The notes: generated from the sequence alone by a model not told the origin. Positions 26,609 through 35,434 are shown, numbered from the stretch's first letter. The stretch is DNA of 64,000 bases from Capnocytophaga haemolytica (GCF_001553545.1 NZ_CP014227.1:2400501-2464500), one strand, 5' to 3'. A program made the numbers and translations.

Positions 26609-27355
26609 ATGGGCAAGAAGTATTTTTTCTTAATTTTAGTTTTTGCACTCAGCACTTTTTTGTATTTTGCAAAAGCACAAACATCACAACTCAGCAAGGA
26701 GAAACAGCTGGCATTAAAGCAGGCTGAGCTGAATATCCGCGAGCTCTACAGCGACATCGGCTGCCCCCAATACGGGCTGAGCTTCGAGGCTTTTCGCTAT
26801 GCCTACATAGGCTATCAAACCCTTCGCAAACAACACCGCTTAAATGACAAAGAACTTTTTTCTATCATCGACTTTACGAAGGACTGCAATACCAAGCGTT
26901 TCTACACCATCGACTTGGAGAAGATGAAAATCATCTACTTCACCTACGTATCGCACGGCAAGAACAGCGGCGATAAGCAGCCTACCTCCTTCTCCGATGT
27001 GGTGGATTCTAACAAAAGTAGTCTTGGGTTTTATATCACAGGCAATACTTACAATGGCAGCAAGGGCTACAGCTTGCAGCTCCACGGCGATGAAAGGGGC
27101 TACAACAGCAACTTGGCAAAGCGCGCGGTGGTGATCCACTCTGCTGATTACGCCAATGAGGACTATATCCTCCGCCACGGGCGAATGGGCAGAAGTCTTG
27201 GTTGCCCCGCCTTGCCTGAAAATATCTACAAACAGGTGATTGAGACCATCAAAGAGCGCACGATGATTTTTGCGTATTACAATGATGCTAAGTATCTCAG
27301 CAGCTCAAAATACCTCAATGTGCTGAAACTTATCGACGACGAGTCGGTGTTTTAG
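26609..27355 (+). CDS. Murein L,D-transpeptidase catalytic-domain protein
   Basis: 248 aa with an N-terminal signal peptide or anchor (about 4-23, ending KAQ). The C-terminal half matches the catalytic fold: LQLHGDERGYN, AVVIHSADYA and SLGCPALP, where the Cys is the expected nucleophile and the two His residues complete the site. Such enzymes make or remodel 3-3 peptidoglycan cross-links or attach proteins. Monocistronic. Confidence 0.87.
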   Translation: MGKKYFFLILVFALSTFLYFAKAQTSQLSKEKQLALKQAELNIRELYSDIGCPQYGLSFEAFRYAYIGYQTLRKQHRLNDKELFSIIDFTKDCNTKRFYTIDLEKMKIIYFTYVSHGKNSGDKQPTSFSDVVDSNKSSLGFYITGNTYNGSKGYSLQLHGDERGYNSNLAKRAVVIHSADYANEDYILRHGRMGRSLGCPALPENIYKQVIETIKERTMIFAYYNDAKYLSSSKYLNVLKLIDDESVF

Positions 27356-27454
27356 AAATACACAAACCATTCATTTTCAACGTATTTACAAAACGTCTCG
27401 CATTTTCCTTTAACTTTTTTTCGGTAAATATTTTTATTGTATGAGAAAAAGTTG

Positions 27455-27462
27455 TAGTTTTG
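27455..27462 (+). promoter_or_regulatory. -7 element for the thioredoxin-like gene
   Basis: TAGTTTTG, 23 nt before the ATG. Confidence 0.55.
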
Positions 27463-27485
27463 TGCGCTTATTAGGATAGAATTTT

Positions 27486-27782
27486 ATGGAAAAATTTGGA
27501 GACGTCATCAATGTAAAAACGCCTGTGCTAATTTGTTTTTATGCAGAATGGAACGAGGCGTCAACGTATATGAATGCTGTGCTACGTGAAATAGTTACCA
27601 TCTTGCGCGACCGTGTGAAGGTGGTAAAGATTGATGTGGATAAGAATAAAGAGCTCACGAAAGCCTTAAAAGTGAACAACTTGCCCACTACGATCATCTT
27701 CAACAAACAGAGCTTGATATGGCGCAGTGAAGGTTTCCAAGACAGCGAAGTGCTGATGATGGAACTCAACAAGTTCTTCTAA
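27486..27782 (+). CDS. Thioredoxin-fold protein without the CxxC active site
   Basis: 98 aa, one cytoplasmic thioredoxin domain. The fold marks are present: PVLICFYAEW, VVKIDVDKNKELTKALKVNNLPTTIIF with the cis-Pro. The active-site WCGPC is replaced by WNEAS, so it cannot act as a dithiol oxidoreductase; a binding or chaperone role is inferred. Its TAA overlaps the stop codon of the convergent DUF3810 gene. Confidence 0.82.
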   Translation: MEKFGDVINVKTPVLICFYAEWNEASTYMNAVLREIVTILRDRVKVVKIDVDKNKELTKALKVNNLPTTIIFNKQSLIWRSEGFQDSEVLMMELNKFF

Positions 27783-28852
27783 GGGGCAGTGTAGTGGTGA
27801 ATGAGCAGCCCTACGACCAAGTCATAACTATCAATGCCTTGCTGTTGTTTATTGGCTTTTAAGAAGGCGTCATAGCTCGCCTTGAAGACGGGCTCAGCCT
27901 TATTCTCATACTGCTGCCAAAAGCGGCGCACCTCACGGTAATTCTCAAGAATGCCTTGGGGTATTTTTATGCCTATTTCTTTGTATTTCTCAGGGTTTAC
28001 TACCGCTATTTCATTCAGGAAATGACGCAACGCAAACAGTTCTGCACTGTACTTAAAATAAGGACTATCGGCTTTTTCAGCGGCTAAATAACCTAAATAA
28101 TTGGCTTCTTCTTCGGCGGCATAGCCCATCTGGTGGGCAATTTCGTGGCAGGCGGTTACGGGCTTGGAGTAGCCGACCATCTTACCGTTTATCTGCGACT
28201 CGTTAGTGAAAGGGTTCAGGTAGCCACTGTAGCCCATATAAGTGAGCAAGGTGCTATAAAGCGACGACTTCACGCTCTTGCAACTGCTAAAATCGCTAAT
28301 GCCGGTTATCCCCAGCGGATAAGCCTTATGGGCAAGGGCATAAATCTCTTTATTGGATAGGTTAAAATCTACTTTTACGCTATCGTTGGGGGCTAATTGC
28401 TGGTGCAATGCTATTGCCCTCTGCAAGCAATGCTCAGTAGCACTGTACAGTTCCTCCTCGGTATAAGTGGTTTTGACCCCCAAAGTGGTTGCCAATGGCA
28501 CTCTGAAATAGTTAAACCCCCAGAGAAAAAAGAAAGCACAGGCAGTGCTCATCAGCAGCAATAGGGTTTTATCGAGCCATAGCAAGGGTTTTTGCCATAG
28601 ATATTTAATATTTTTGACAAAAAGGTAGATGATATACGCAAAAAAGAGTGTGTAAAACACATCACCCATAGAAAAAGATATCCATCCTAACAAAAAGTGT
28701 TCTACTTTTGCAATGTTAGGATAGATACCTTTACTATATAGCCGCTCAGTGAGTGTGGGATAGTTGCGAGAGAGCCCCCACAACCCTATCAGCACGGTAT
28801 AGAATACGTATTTTAAACTAAATTTATTTAGCTTGCTGCTTCTGCTGGTCAT
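27779..28852 (-). CDS. DUF3810 family membrane zinc-peptidase-like protein
   Basis: 357 aa. Three N-terminal membrane segments (about 14-30, 55-75, 90-112), then a soluble domain with CHEIAHQMGYAAEEEANYLGYLA, an HExxH plus downstream Glu pattern typical of gluzincin-like peptidases. Opening NKFSLKYVFYTVLIGLWGLSRNYP fits DUF3810. The start overlaps the DUF2911 gene by 29 bp. Last gene of the run ubiE, porT, DUF2911, DUF3810. Confidence 0.87.
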   Translation of the reverse strand: MTSRSSKLNKFSLKYVFYTVLIGLWGLSRNYPTLTERLYSKGIYPNIAKVEHFLLGWISFSMGDVFYTLFFAYIIYLFVKNIKYLWQKPLLWLDKTLLLLMSTACAFFFLWGFNYFRVPLATTLGVKTTYTEEELYSATEHCLQRAIALHQQLAPNDSVKVDFNLSNKEIYALAHKAYPLGITGISDFSSCKSVKSSLYSTLLTYMGYSGYLNPFTNESQINGKMVGYSKPVTACHEIAHQMGYAAEEEANYLGYLAAEKADSPYFKYSAELFALRHFLNEIAVVNPEKYKEIGIKIPQGILENYREVRRFWQQYENKAEPVFKASYDAFLKANKQQQGIDSYDLVVGLLIHHYTAP

Positions 28853-29447
28853 CGCCTTCTAACTCTCTTTCAAATTGCTTTACGTCTTTGAGAAGGTCGA
28901 TGATCTTATCGGTAGTTTCCTTCTTATAAACCTCAATAGGGATTTCAACCTTGGTGTATTCCCAGCGGATTACAAGGTTCATCTTATCGTTAGAAATGCT
29001 CTCAAACGAAAATTCAAGTGCTTCTTGCAGGTCTTTGGTTTGGCTTACGGGCACTTTGAACTCAATGGCGTTCTCATTAGGGTCGTAGCTGTAAGCCCCC
29101 CATGCGTGTGCATCGTAGTTGAGCACTACTGTCCACTGTTGGGCTTCAGGGGTTACGAAGATGGCATACGAGCCTTTCTTTACGGGCTTTCCACCGAACT
29201 TCACAGGTTGTTGAAAGGTGATGTTGGTAGCCTCATTCGCTCCGAGGCGCCAAATCTTTCCATAAGGCACCAATTCACCAAAAATCTTACGTCCACGCAC
29301 ACTCGGGCGACCGTAGTCCACGCGCACTTGGCTTATGGAGAACTGTTGAGTGATGGTCTGCCGAGGGCTTGCCATTGGGGAGGTAAAGCCTTGTGCATAA
29401 GTGGCACTTCCGATTAAGAATAGTGCGATGATAATCAGTTGTTTCAT
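28824..29447 (-). CDS. DUF2911 family secreted protein
   Basis: 207 aa. Signal peptide (ends ATYAQ) followed by the DUF2911 core: SPRQTITQQFSISQVRVDYGRPSVRGRKIFG, LVPYGKIWRLGANEATNI and FVTPEAQQWTVVLN. Function unknown; periplasmic. It sits between porT (5 bp upstream) and DUF3810 (overlapping) in one leftward operon. Confidence 0.88.
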   Translation of the reverse strand: MKQLIIIALFLIGSATYAQGFTSPMASPRQTITQQFSISQVRVDYGRPSVRGRKIFGELVPYGKIWRLGANEATNITFQQPVKFGGKPVKKGSYAIFVTPEAQQWTVVLNYDAHAWGAYSYDPNENAIEFKVPVSQTKDLQEALEFSFESISNDKMNLVIRWEYTKVEIPIEVYKKETTDKIIDLLKDVKQFERELEGDDQQKQQAK

Positions 29448-29452
29448 ATTCT

Positions 29453-30163
29453 TTATTCGAAATTAAGATTGATTAAGAAACCTCTTGTTTGTATCTTGTT
29501 CACGTTGCTTGTCCACGGACTATTGGGGTCGCGGTCGGGGGTAAGCTCGTTATTGAGCGAGAAGAGCATACGCAGTGAAGGCGACATTCTGAAATAAGGC
29601 GTATAGAGGTCGAGCCCCAAGCCAAATTCATAGAAGAATACGTTGCGTGTAGCCCTAAATGTTTTCTCGGAGTTGTCGATATTCAGGTTGGCATTGCTGC
29701 TGAGGTTGAACACCATCGAGCCCCCTGCGGTGATATAAGGCTTCACATTGTACCAACGCTTAGCACTGAACTTGAACAGCAAAGGGATGTAGATGTAAGT
29801 GGACTGCACTTCGCGCTTGGCATCGTTCTCGTTGTTGAAGCCTGGGAATACGAGCACACGCTTGTTGTAGACCAAGCCTGGTTCGATGCGCAAATCGATA
29901 AAGTCAATAAGCCGCGCTGAGCCCGTAAGCCCCACATTGAAGCCAAGGTTGCGGTCGATTTGTATTTCGCGTAGGCGTGAGGTTTGGTAGTTCAAGTCCT
30001 TGTAATCAATCTTGAAGTCGAAACCGTTGGCACCGAAGTAGTAGCCCCATTGGAAGGGCTTTTCATCGAAGTGCTCCAAGTTTTCTAATGGCTCTTTAAA
30101 CTGAGCATACGCGCCTTTTATACCTAATATCAAAAAGATACATAAAGTTATTTTTCTAAGCAT
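29453..30163 (-). CDS. porT: Type IX secretion / gliding motility protein PorT
   Basis: 236 aa. Signal peptide ending GAYAQ, then an eight-strand-type outer-membrane barrel: FQWGYYFGANGFDFKIDYKD, VGLTGSARLIDFIDLRIEPGLVYNKR, FLINLNFE at the C-terminus with terminal aromatic-hydrophobic pattern. Known PorT/SprT proteins are required for type IX secretion. Position directly downstream of ubiE is the conserved arrangement in Bacteroidota and supports the call. Confidence 0.88.
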   Translation of the reverse strand: MLRKITLCIFLILGIKGAYAQFKEPLENLEHFDEKPFQWGYYFGANGFDFKIDYKDLNYQTSRLREIQIDRNLGFNVGLTGSARLIDFIDLRIEPGLVYNKRVLVFPGFNNENDAKREVQSTYIYIPLLFKFSAKRWYNVKPYITAGGSMVFNLSSNANLNIDNSEKTFRATRNVFFYEFGLGLDLYTPYFRMSPSLRMLFSLNNELTPDRDPNSPWTSNVNKIQTRGFLINLNFE

Positions 30164-30192
30164 TTTCTTTTTATATTTAATAGTGTATTACC

Positions 30193-30927
30193 TTATTTAT
30201 TAGCTACATAGATGGTGGCTACCCCGCCGAGTGTCTGCGGATAATAAGCCGTATCACGGTAGCCTATTTCATCTAATATTGCCTTGAACTTTTTCCCATA
30301 AGGGAAGTGTATTGCCGATTTTGAGAGGTAGCTGTAAGCGGCTTTATCCTTTGAGAACAGCTTGCCTATCAGGGGCATCATATAGTGAGTGTAGAACAAG
30401 TAGCCTTGTCGGAAGGGAAAACGCTCAGGCACTGAGGTTTCCAAAACTACAAGTCTGCCTTGGGGTTTGAGCACTCTACGTATTTCGGAGAGTCCTTGGT
30501 TGAGGTCTTCGAAGTTGCGCACTCCGAAGCCTACGGTTACCGCATCGAAGGTAGCATCGGCAAAGGGCAGGTGTTCGCTATCGCCTTGCTGCATCTCAAT
30601 GCGGTCGGTGAGCCCGCGCTTAGCGACCTTCTCCCGCCCCACGGCGAGCATACCCTCTGAGATGTCTAACCCTGTAACTTTTACCCCTTTGATAGCCGTC
30701 AGAGCGATTGCCAAATCGCCTGTGCCCGTAGCCACATCAAGCACCTGCGAAGGGTGCACCTCAGCGACTTTCGCCACTACTTTCTTTCGCCATTTAACGT
30801 CTGAGCCCCAAGAGATTACGCGGTTAAGCCCGTCGTAAGTTCCTGAAATATTATCGAACATCTCCGTTACCTGCTGCTTCTTGCCTTGCTGCGAATTATC
30901 ATAGGGTGTTACTACACGCTCAGCCAT
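30193..30927 (-). CDS. ubiE: Demethylmenaquinone methyltransferase
   Basis: 244 aa from ATG 30927 (MAERVVTPYDNSQQGKK). The longer frame from 30978 is rejected because the promoter TACCTTTG lies within it. Class I SAM methyltransferase with MFDNISGTYDGLNRVISWG, VLDVATGTGDLAIAL, MQQGDSEHLPFADATFDAVTVGFGVRNF, the UbiE/MenG signatures. It methylates demethylmenaquinone in menaquinone synthesis. First gene of the leftward operon with porT. Confidence 0.95.
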   Translation of the reverse strand: MAERVVTPYDNSQQGKKQQVTEMFDNISGTYDGLNRVISWGSDVKWRKKVVAKVAEVHPSQVLDVATGTGDLAIALTAIKGVKVTGLDISEGMLAVGREKVAKRGLTDRIEMQQGDSEHLPFADATFDAVTVGFGVRNFEDLNQGLSEIRRVLKPQGRLVVLETSVPERFPFRQGYLFYTHYMMPLIGKLFSKDKAAYSYLSKSAIHFPYGKKFKAILDEIGYRDTAYYPQTLGGVATIYVANK

Positions 30928-30947
30928 CGTATGATTGAAATTTTCGG

Positions 30948-30979
30948 CAAAGGTATACAATTCAGTGCAAGTATGCAAA
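30948..30979 (-). promoter_or_regulatory. Promoter for ubiE-porT operon
   Basis: On the minus strand TTTG (30976-30979), 20-nt spacer, TACCTTTG (30948-30955), 20 nt before ATG 30927. Confidence 0.75.
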
Positions 30980-31070
30980 CTAATTGCGATAATTTACAAT
31001 ATTTTTATCATTTTTGTAGAAAATAGGCTTGAAAAAGCGGCGTTTTCACCCCTCTCCGAGGAGATAAAAA

Positions 31071-31101
31071 AAGGTGGTCACTACGGCATAGTAACCACCT
31101 T
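31071..31101 (-). terminator. Terminator after creD
   Basis: 8-bp stem AAGGTGGT / ACCACCTT with an inner ACTA / TAGT stem; on the minus strand it is followed by a run of T residues (TTTTTTTATC). It lies 181 bp beyond the creD stop. Confidence 0.8.
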
Positions 31102-31196
31102 TTAAGATTATCTACATTAAGTCAACTTATTAGATATATTTTCTACGTTTTTAAAGAAGTGCCGTTTTTAGACAAGTCTAAAAATCACTTGTCTCC

Positions 31197-31251
31197 ATCC
31201 GTACTGGTACCGTACTGATACCGTACCTCATCCGTACTGCTGCCGTTAGAA
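31197..31251. repeat. 11-nt array, five units
   Basis: atccgtactgg, taccgtactga, taccgtacctc, atccgtactgc, tgccgttagaa: gapless, CCGT at the same phase in each unit. It lies between the creD stop (31282) and the terminator, so it is transcribed as part of the creD 3' UTR. Confidence 0.88.
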
Positions 31252-31281
31252 AATTTTACTGATGTGGATTTTCCTCTGAAA

Positions 31282-32622
31282 TTAGTTCTGCGACCACTCG
31301 ATCTTGCGCGATACGTACATCACCATAGCGAGGATGGTAAACAAGCCGATACTGCCTACCAATAGCGCGTAGTTCTCTAACTGGATAATCACATAGATGA
31401 AACCGTACAGGGCTGAAAGTGATAGCCCTATGAAAAGCGGGAACTTCTTGCCTTTGAGTATCGAGACGGAGTAAAGGCTGATCAGTAGCACTACCATCAC
31501 CGAGGCGATGAGGTACGCCAGCGAGAAGTTGGTGTGTTCGGTAATGGAGATGAGTAGGCTGTAGAAGATAATCAGTGCTAAGCCTATCATCGTGTATTGG
31601 AAGATGTGTATCTTTATCTTGCTGATGCTCTGTATGAGGAAGAATATCAGGAAGGTAAGCCCAATAACCAAGAAGCCGTACTTGGTGGCGCGCTCGTTCT
31701 GCTGGTATTCATCGACAGGGATAACGAAATCGACATCAAAGGAGTACTCGCTGATGTTGGGCAGACTGCCAAAGGACTGTTGTCCGAAAGCGCGATTGAT
31801 GTGCAACACACGCCACGAGGCTTCAAAACCATTGGGGGTAATCTTCTTCTGGAAAGGCAAAAAGTGCCCTGTGAAGCTCGGATCAGGCCAGTTGGACTTC
31901 ATCGTGCTCTCGGTAACCTTCCCTATGGGCACCATACTGATGCGCTTGCTGCCATCGTATTGCACCGTAAAGGAGAAGTCGGGGCGCGAAAGTGCTTCCT
32001 TAGCATTGAAGAAGCGGGTTTCAAGCGAGGAGGTAGCGTTGTAGTTGTACTCCTCTCCCGCATACTCCCTATCGCTATTGTCGGTGCGCTCATAGATAGG
32101 CTCAAAAGGCAACTCCCTACCTCCGAACTTAATGGCGACATTGTTCTTAACGCTCGAGAGGTTGGTAGTGCGGATGAGGATGGTCGCCTTATCCCACTGT
32201 ATGTTCTCCTCGGCAATCCCCATTGGCGAGAAGTCGGGAGCGGCGTAACGCCCTGTGAAGTCCATCGTAGCGTTGAACACCACCGACTCGTAGTTATTGC
32301 GCTTCTTGGTCTCGGTTTTCACCTTAGAGGTGTTCTGCAAGAGCTCGGGGAAGAAGTAGGCGTACTGCAAGTTATATGTCTTATTCTTAGCGTCGTAAGT
32401 GTTGTAGGGCACTTTGAGGATCGGTCCGTAAAAGAAGACCTCTTCGCCCCACTTCTTATTGATTTCCTCAACTACATCGTTCTGGCGGTATTTGCGCTCG
32501 CGGACTAAGTCCTGCACGAAGTAGAGCGGAATGAGCAGTATAAGGGTCAGAAACCCAATCATAAGTAAGCGTACAGTGTTGGACTGTAACAGGTTTGCGA
32601 TAGTTGATTTTTGCGAATCCAT
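31282..32622 (-). CDS. creD: Inner-membrane protein CreD
   Basis: 446 aa, normal length. N-terminal membrane segment (about 15-33), a large periplasmic domain (about 35-300), then five or six C-terminal membrane segments (about 315-440). CreD family marks: LLMIGFLTLILLIPLYFVQDLVRER, NAYYFPEL-like core (AYFFPELLQN) and SIGLFTILAMVMYVSRKI. CreD is an envelope-stress protein induced by beta-lactam and colicin challenge in other bacteria. It is last in the leftward run membrane protein, winged-helix regulator, creD. Confidence 0.92.
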   Translation of the reverse strand: MDSQKSTIANLLQSNTVRLLMIGFLTLILLIPLYFVQDLVRERKYRQNDVVEEINKKWGEEVFFYGPILKVPYNTYDAKNKTYNLQYAYFFPELLQNTSKVKTETKKRNNYESVVFNATMDFTGRYAAPDFSPMGIAEENIQWDKATILIRTTNLSSVKNNVAIKFGGRELPFEPIYERTDNSDREYAGEEYNYNATSSLETRFFNAKEALSRPDFSFTVQYDGSKRISMVPIGKVTESTMKSNWPDPSFTGHFLPFQKKITPNGFEASWRVLHINRAFGQQSFGSLPNISEYSFDVDFVIPVDEYQQNERATKYGFLVIGLTFLIFFLIQSISKIKIHIFQYTMIGLALIIFYSLLISITEHTNFSLAYLIASVMVVLLISLYSVSILKGKKFPLFIGLSLSALYGFIYVIIQLENYALLVGSIGLFTILAMVMYVSRKIEWSQN

Positions 32623-32632
32623 TGTATAATTA

Positions 32633-32688
32633 GTATTAGGGGTCAGTAGCCAGAGATCAGGGATCAGTGATCAGGGACCAAAGATCAG
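32633..32688. repeat. 7-nt array, eight units, upstream of creD
   Basis: gtattag, gggtcag, tagccag, agatcag, ggatcag, tgatcag, ggaccaa, agatcag, gapless, beginning 11 bp upstream of the creD ATG. Confidence 0.82.
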
Positions 32689-32721
32689 AATAGCACTGGA
32701 TACTGACGAGTTAAACATTCT

Positions 32722-32777
32722 TTTTTAGAGGGCAGAGGGCAGAGGGCATAGTGTATAGTGTATAGTTCTCAGTGCTC
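32722..32777. repeat. 7-nt array, eight units
   Basis: tttttag, agggcag, agggcag, agggcat, agtgtat, agtgtat, agttctc, agtgctc. Adjacent pairs are often identical, pointing to one-unit duplications. Confidence 0.8.
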
Positions 32778-32840
32778 TGTACTGACACTGTAAAGCACTT
32801 TGTATTTCAAAGCATACGCCTAAAAAAAAGAGGCGATACT

Positions 32841-32903
32841 AATGAGTAGAGAGTAATACTCAGTTCATAGTTCACAGTCCTCATTACTCATTACTCTCTG
32901 ATT
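32841..32903. repeat. 7-nt array overlapping the 3' end of the winged-helix gene
   Basis: aatgagt, agagagt, aatactc, agttcat, agttcac, agtcctc, attactc, attactc, tctgatt. The last five units lie inside the coding sequence of the leftward regulator and encode its C-terminal tail and stop. Confidence 0.72.
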
Positions 32904-33188
32904 AATGATTTGTTCCAAGGCGTCTATATGTTCTGTAAAGGCGCGTTTACCTTTCTCAGTAGCCTTATACGATGTGTTGGTTTTGCGTCCTACAAAGCTC
33001 TTTTCTACGGTGATGTACTGCTCATTCTCAAGTGCACGCGTATGGCTGGCAAGGTTACCATCGGTAACGTCCAACAGCTCCTTGAGCGTATTGAAATCCA
33101 CACGCTCATTGACCATCAGCACCGACATTATCGCCAGCCGTATACGGTTGTCAAACACCTTATTGATATGTTGAAGAATGGCTTTCAT
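32865..33188 (-). CDS. Winged-helix transcriptional regulator
   Basis: 107 aa, a single winged-helix domain (HTH_34-like): VFDNRIRLAIMSVLMVNERVDFNTLKELLDVTDGNLASHTRALE is the helix-turn-helix and YITVEKSFVGRKTNTSYKATEKGKRAFTEHI is the wing plus last helix. It lies between a membrane-protein gene and creD, an association seen in Bacteroidota, and probably regulates this operon. The final residues (about RVMSNEDCEL) are encoded by a 7-nt repeat array and may be dispensable. Confidence 0.87.
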   Translation of the reverse strand: MKAILQHINKVFDNRIRLAIMSVLMVNERVDFNTLKELLDVTDGNLASHTRALENEQYITVEKSFVGRKTNTSYKATEKGKRAFTEHIDALEQIINQRVMSNEDCEL

Positions 33189-33190
33189 CT

Positions 33191-33295
33191 TTTTTAGAGG
33201 TCAGAAATCAGAGGTCAGAAGTCAGTACATAGTGCTGTGCACTAAGCACTGAGAGCTGTGCACTGATTACTGATTTCTCTCTTCTGATCTCTCAT
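33191..33295. repeat. 7-nt array, fifteen units, filling the spacer and entering a gene
   Basis: tttttag, aggtcag, aaatcag, aggtcag, aagtcag, tacatag, tgctgtg, cactaag, cactgag, agctgtg, cactgat, tactgat, ttctctc, ttctgat, ctctcat. The first half is TCAG-type and the second half is CTGAT-type (inverted). The last units encode the C-terminus of the membrane protein gene that ends at 33267. Confidence 0.82.
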
Positions 33296-33896
33296 ATTTA
33301 AAATACATCACCAAGCCGTAGAGGATATGGCATACGCCAAAGCCTACTACCCAGAACTCCAATCCGTAGCCAGCAAAATACACCGAGAGCAAACCGAGTA
33401 CAATCTCCGTAATGCCGAGGTAATGCACATCGCCAAAGGTGTATTTGCTGACATTCACACACGCCAATCCGTAGAAGATGAGCGTCATCGGGGCAATAAG
33501 TCCGTAGTAGCCCGCATTGATGAGCAGCAAGCTCAGTGCCCCACCTGTGAGCAGTGGCAAGGCAAAGTTGTAGACTGCGCGCTTCGAGGTGCTACTCACC
33601 AAACGCTCGCCACGTCGCTTAGCCTTCTGATACGAGAAGAAACCCGCTGTCAGCAACGATGCCACCAGCACAATCAGCGCAATGTACATCAAGGCACGGA
33701 AAGTAGGACTTTCGACAATCACATAGCGGTAATGAATATAGTGCGTACTGAGAATGCGGTGTGCGAAATACGCACCCACAAGTGCATAAACCCCTGCCAA
33801 CACCCCCGACAGTCCACTGAAGGACAGGAATTGTGAGGAGCGGCGCATCATCGAGCGTATCTCACGCAGGTCTTGAATATAGTTTTTGTCTTCCAT
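33267..33896 (-). CDS. Membrane protein of unknown function in the creD operon
   Basis: 209 aa from ATG 33896 (MEDKNYIQDLREIRSMMRRSSQFLSFSG), preferred to the ATG at 33929 because that one precedes the likely transcription signals. About six membrane segments in the body. The C-terminal tail YERSEERNQ is encoded within the 7-nt array. No named family recognised. First gene of the run to the winged-helix regulator and creD. Confidence 0.78.
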   Translation of the reverse strand: MEDKNYIQDLREIRSMMRRSSQFLSFSGLSGVLAGVYALVGAYFAHRILSTHYIHYRYVIVESPTFRALMYIALIVLVASLLTAGFFSYQKAKRRGERLVSSTSKRAVYNFALPLLTGGALSLLLINAGYYGLIAPMTLIFYGLACVNVSKYTFGDVHYLGITEIVLGLLSVYFAGYGLEFWVVGFGVCHILYGLVMYFKYERSEERNQ

Positions 33897-34043
33897 AGTA
33901 AAGTGCTTTGCGCTGCAAAGTAACGGCATAATATTTTAACTGCCAAATATTTTTAGCAGTTTTTTCATTATTTAACATTTTTTAAGATTCAGAGAACTGA
34001 TAACACACTCATTACTAAGTATCTGTAATATCAACCTCTTTGT

Positions 34044-34379
34044 CTAACTCCAAGGGGCTAACACTACTTCCAAGCCATTGATGGCTTCTGTAATGGGTAT
34101 TTGACAACCTAAGCGACTGTTTGGCTTTACATTGGAAGCTTCATAAAGCATTGCCTCTTCCTCTGCGGACATCTCTGGGAGGGTAACCTCCTGCTCATTG
34201 AGTACATAGCACTGGCAAGAAGCACACATTGCCATCCCACCACAGACCCCTATCTCACCATCTTGGGCAATCTCGTAGGCGCGCATTACTTCCATTAGGC
34301 TCATATTCATATCTGTAGGAGCCTCTACCTCATAGAGCAATCCGTCGCGGTCTGTTATTTTTAAGTGTATGTCAGTCAT
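34044..34379 (-). CDS. 2Fe-2S ferredoxin
   Basis: 111 aa, adrenodoxin/plant-type fold. Cluster ligands lie in CGGMAMCASC (three Cys at C-x5-C-x2-C spacing) and in the later RLGCQI. It carries electrons from the NAD(P)H-dependent reductase encoded 2 bp upstream; the terminal acceptor is not in the window. Confidence 0.92.
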   Translation of the reverse strand: MTDIHLKITDRDGLLYEVEAPTDMNMSLMEVMRAYEIAQDGEIGVCGGMAMCASCQCYVLNEQEVTLPEMSAEEEAMLYEASNVKPNSRLGCQIPITEAINGLEVVLAPWS

Positions 34380-34381
34380 TA

Positions 34382-35434
34382 TTAGATGGATTTCACTACT
34401 GCTTTCTCTGCTTCCTTTCGGCTACCGTCGAAGCCATCAACTCCTGCTACGGTAGTGTATTTCAATACATATTTTCGATTGGGGAATAAGCGGTTGTAAA
34501 CACTCTGACACATTAGGGTAGCCTCGTGGAAACCGCACAAGATGAGCTTGAGCTTCCCTGGATAAGTATTCACATCGCCAATGGCGTATATACCTTCTAT
34601 ATTGGTTTGATAGTCAAGGGCATTGTTTACCTTTATGGCATTCTTTTCAATTTCTAAGCCCCAAGTAGCGATAGGTCCCAGCTTAGGGGTAAGCCCGAAA
34701 AGGGGTATGAAGTAATCGGCAGCGATTGTTTCTCGCTCACCGCCGTCTTTTTCTAAGATGAGGTGTTCCAGCTTTTCATCACCAGCAAGCCCTACTACCT
34801 CATAAGGTGTTTTGAGGTTTATTTTGCCTGCCTCTTTGAGTGCCTTGACCTTTTCGACTGAGGCTAAGGCTCCACGGAATTCATTGCGGCGATGCACCAA
34901 AGTGAGTGAGGCAGCCACCTCAGCCAAATAGATACTCCAATCGAGGGCAGAGTCGCCACCGCCAGCAATCACTACGTGCTTGCCTGCATAGCGTTCAGGT
35001 TGTTTTACGAAGTACTCCACCCCTTTATTCTCATAGAACTCAATATTAGTAAGCTCAGGTTTGCGAGGCTCAAAAGTGCCTAAGCCTCCTGCGATAGCCA
35101 CTGCCTTGCCTTTCACCTGAGTGCCTTTATCAGTGGTTACTACAAAAGTACCATCGTCATTTTTATCAATAGTCATAGCGGTTTCACCTAAGGCAAACTG
35201 CGGTTGAAACTGCTTTATTTGCTCCATAAGGTTATCCACCAACTCTGAAGCCTCGACGCTGGGGTAGCCTGGGATATCGAATATTGGTTTTTTAGGATAG
35301 AGTTCAACCAGCTGTCCACCTACCTGAGGAAGCGTGTCAATGAGATGGCATTTGAGGCGCAGCAATCCTGCCTCGAAAACGGCAAACAACCCTGTGGGTC
35401 CTGCCCCTATGATGATAATATCTGTCTGATGCAT
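34382..35434 (-). CDS. Ferredoxin--NADP reductase, thioredoxin-reductase-like type
   Basis: 350 aa flavoprotein. FAD-binding GAGPTGLFAVFEAGLL (about 9-24), NADPH-binding VVIAGGGDSALDWSIYLAE (about 150-168), and C-terminal IEGIYAIGDVNTYPGKLKLILCGFHEATL. It lacks the CxxC of thioredoxin reductase, matching ferredoxin-NADP reductase type 2. Its gene and the ferredoxin gene are separated by 2 bp, giving a complete reductase-ferredoxin pair. Confidence 0.9.
   Translation of the reverse strand: MHQTDIIIIGAGPTGLFAVFEAGLLRLKCHLIDTLPQVGGQLVELYPKKPIFDIPGYPSVEASELVDNLMEQIKQFQPQFALGETAMTIDKNDDGTFVVTTDKGTQVKGKAVAIAGGLGTFEPRKPELTNIEFYENKGVEYFVKQPERYAGKHVVIAGGGDSALDWSIYLAEVAASLTLVHRRNEFRGALASVEKVKALKEAGKINLKTPYEVVGLAGDEKLEHLILEKDGGERETIAADYFIPLFGLTPKLGPIATWGLEIEKNAIKVNNALDYQTNIEGIYAIGDVNTYPGKLKLILCGFHEATLMCQSVYNRLFPNRKYVLKYTTVAGVDGFDGSRKEAEKAVVKSI

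Noticed and set aside
31597..32508. A 303-codon open frame antisense to creD
   Set aside because: creD is a clear family member on the other strand; the long frame results from its GC-rich codon use.
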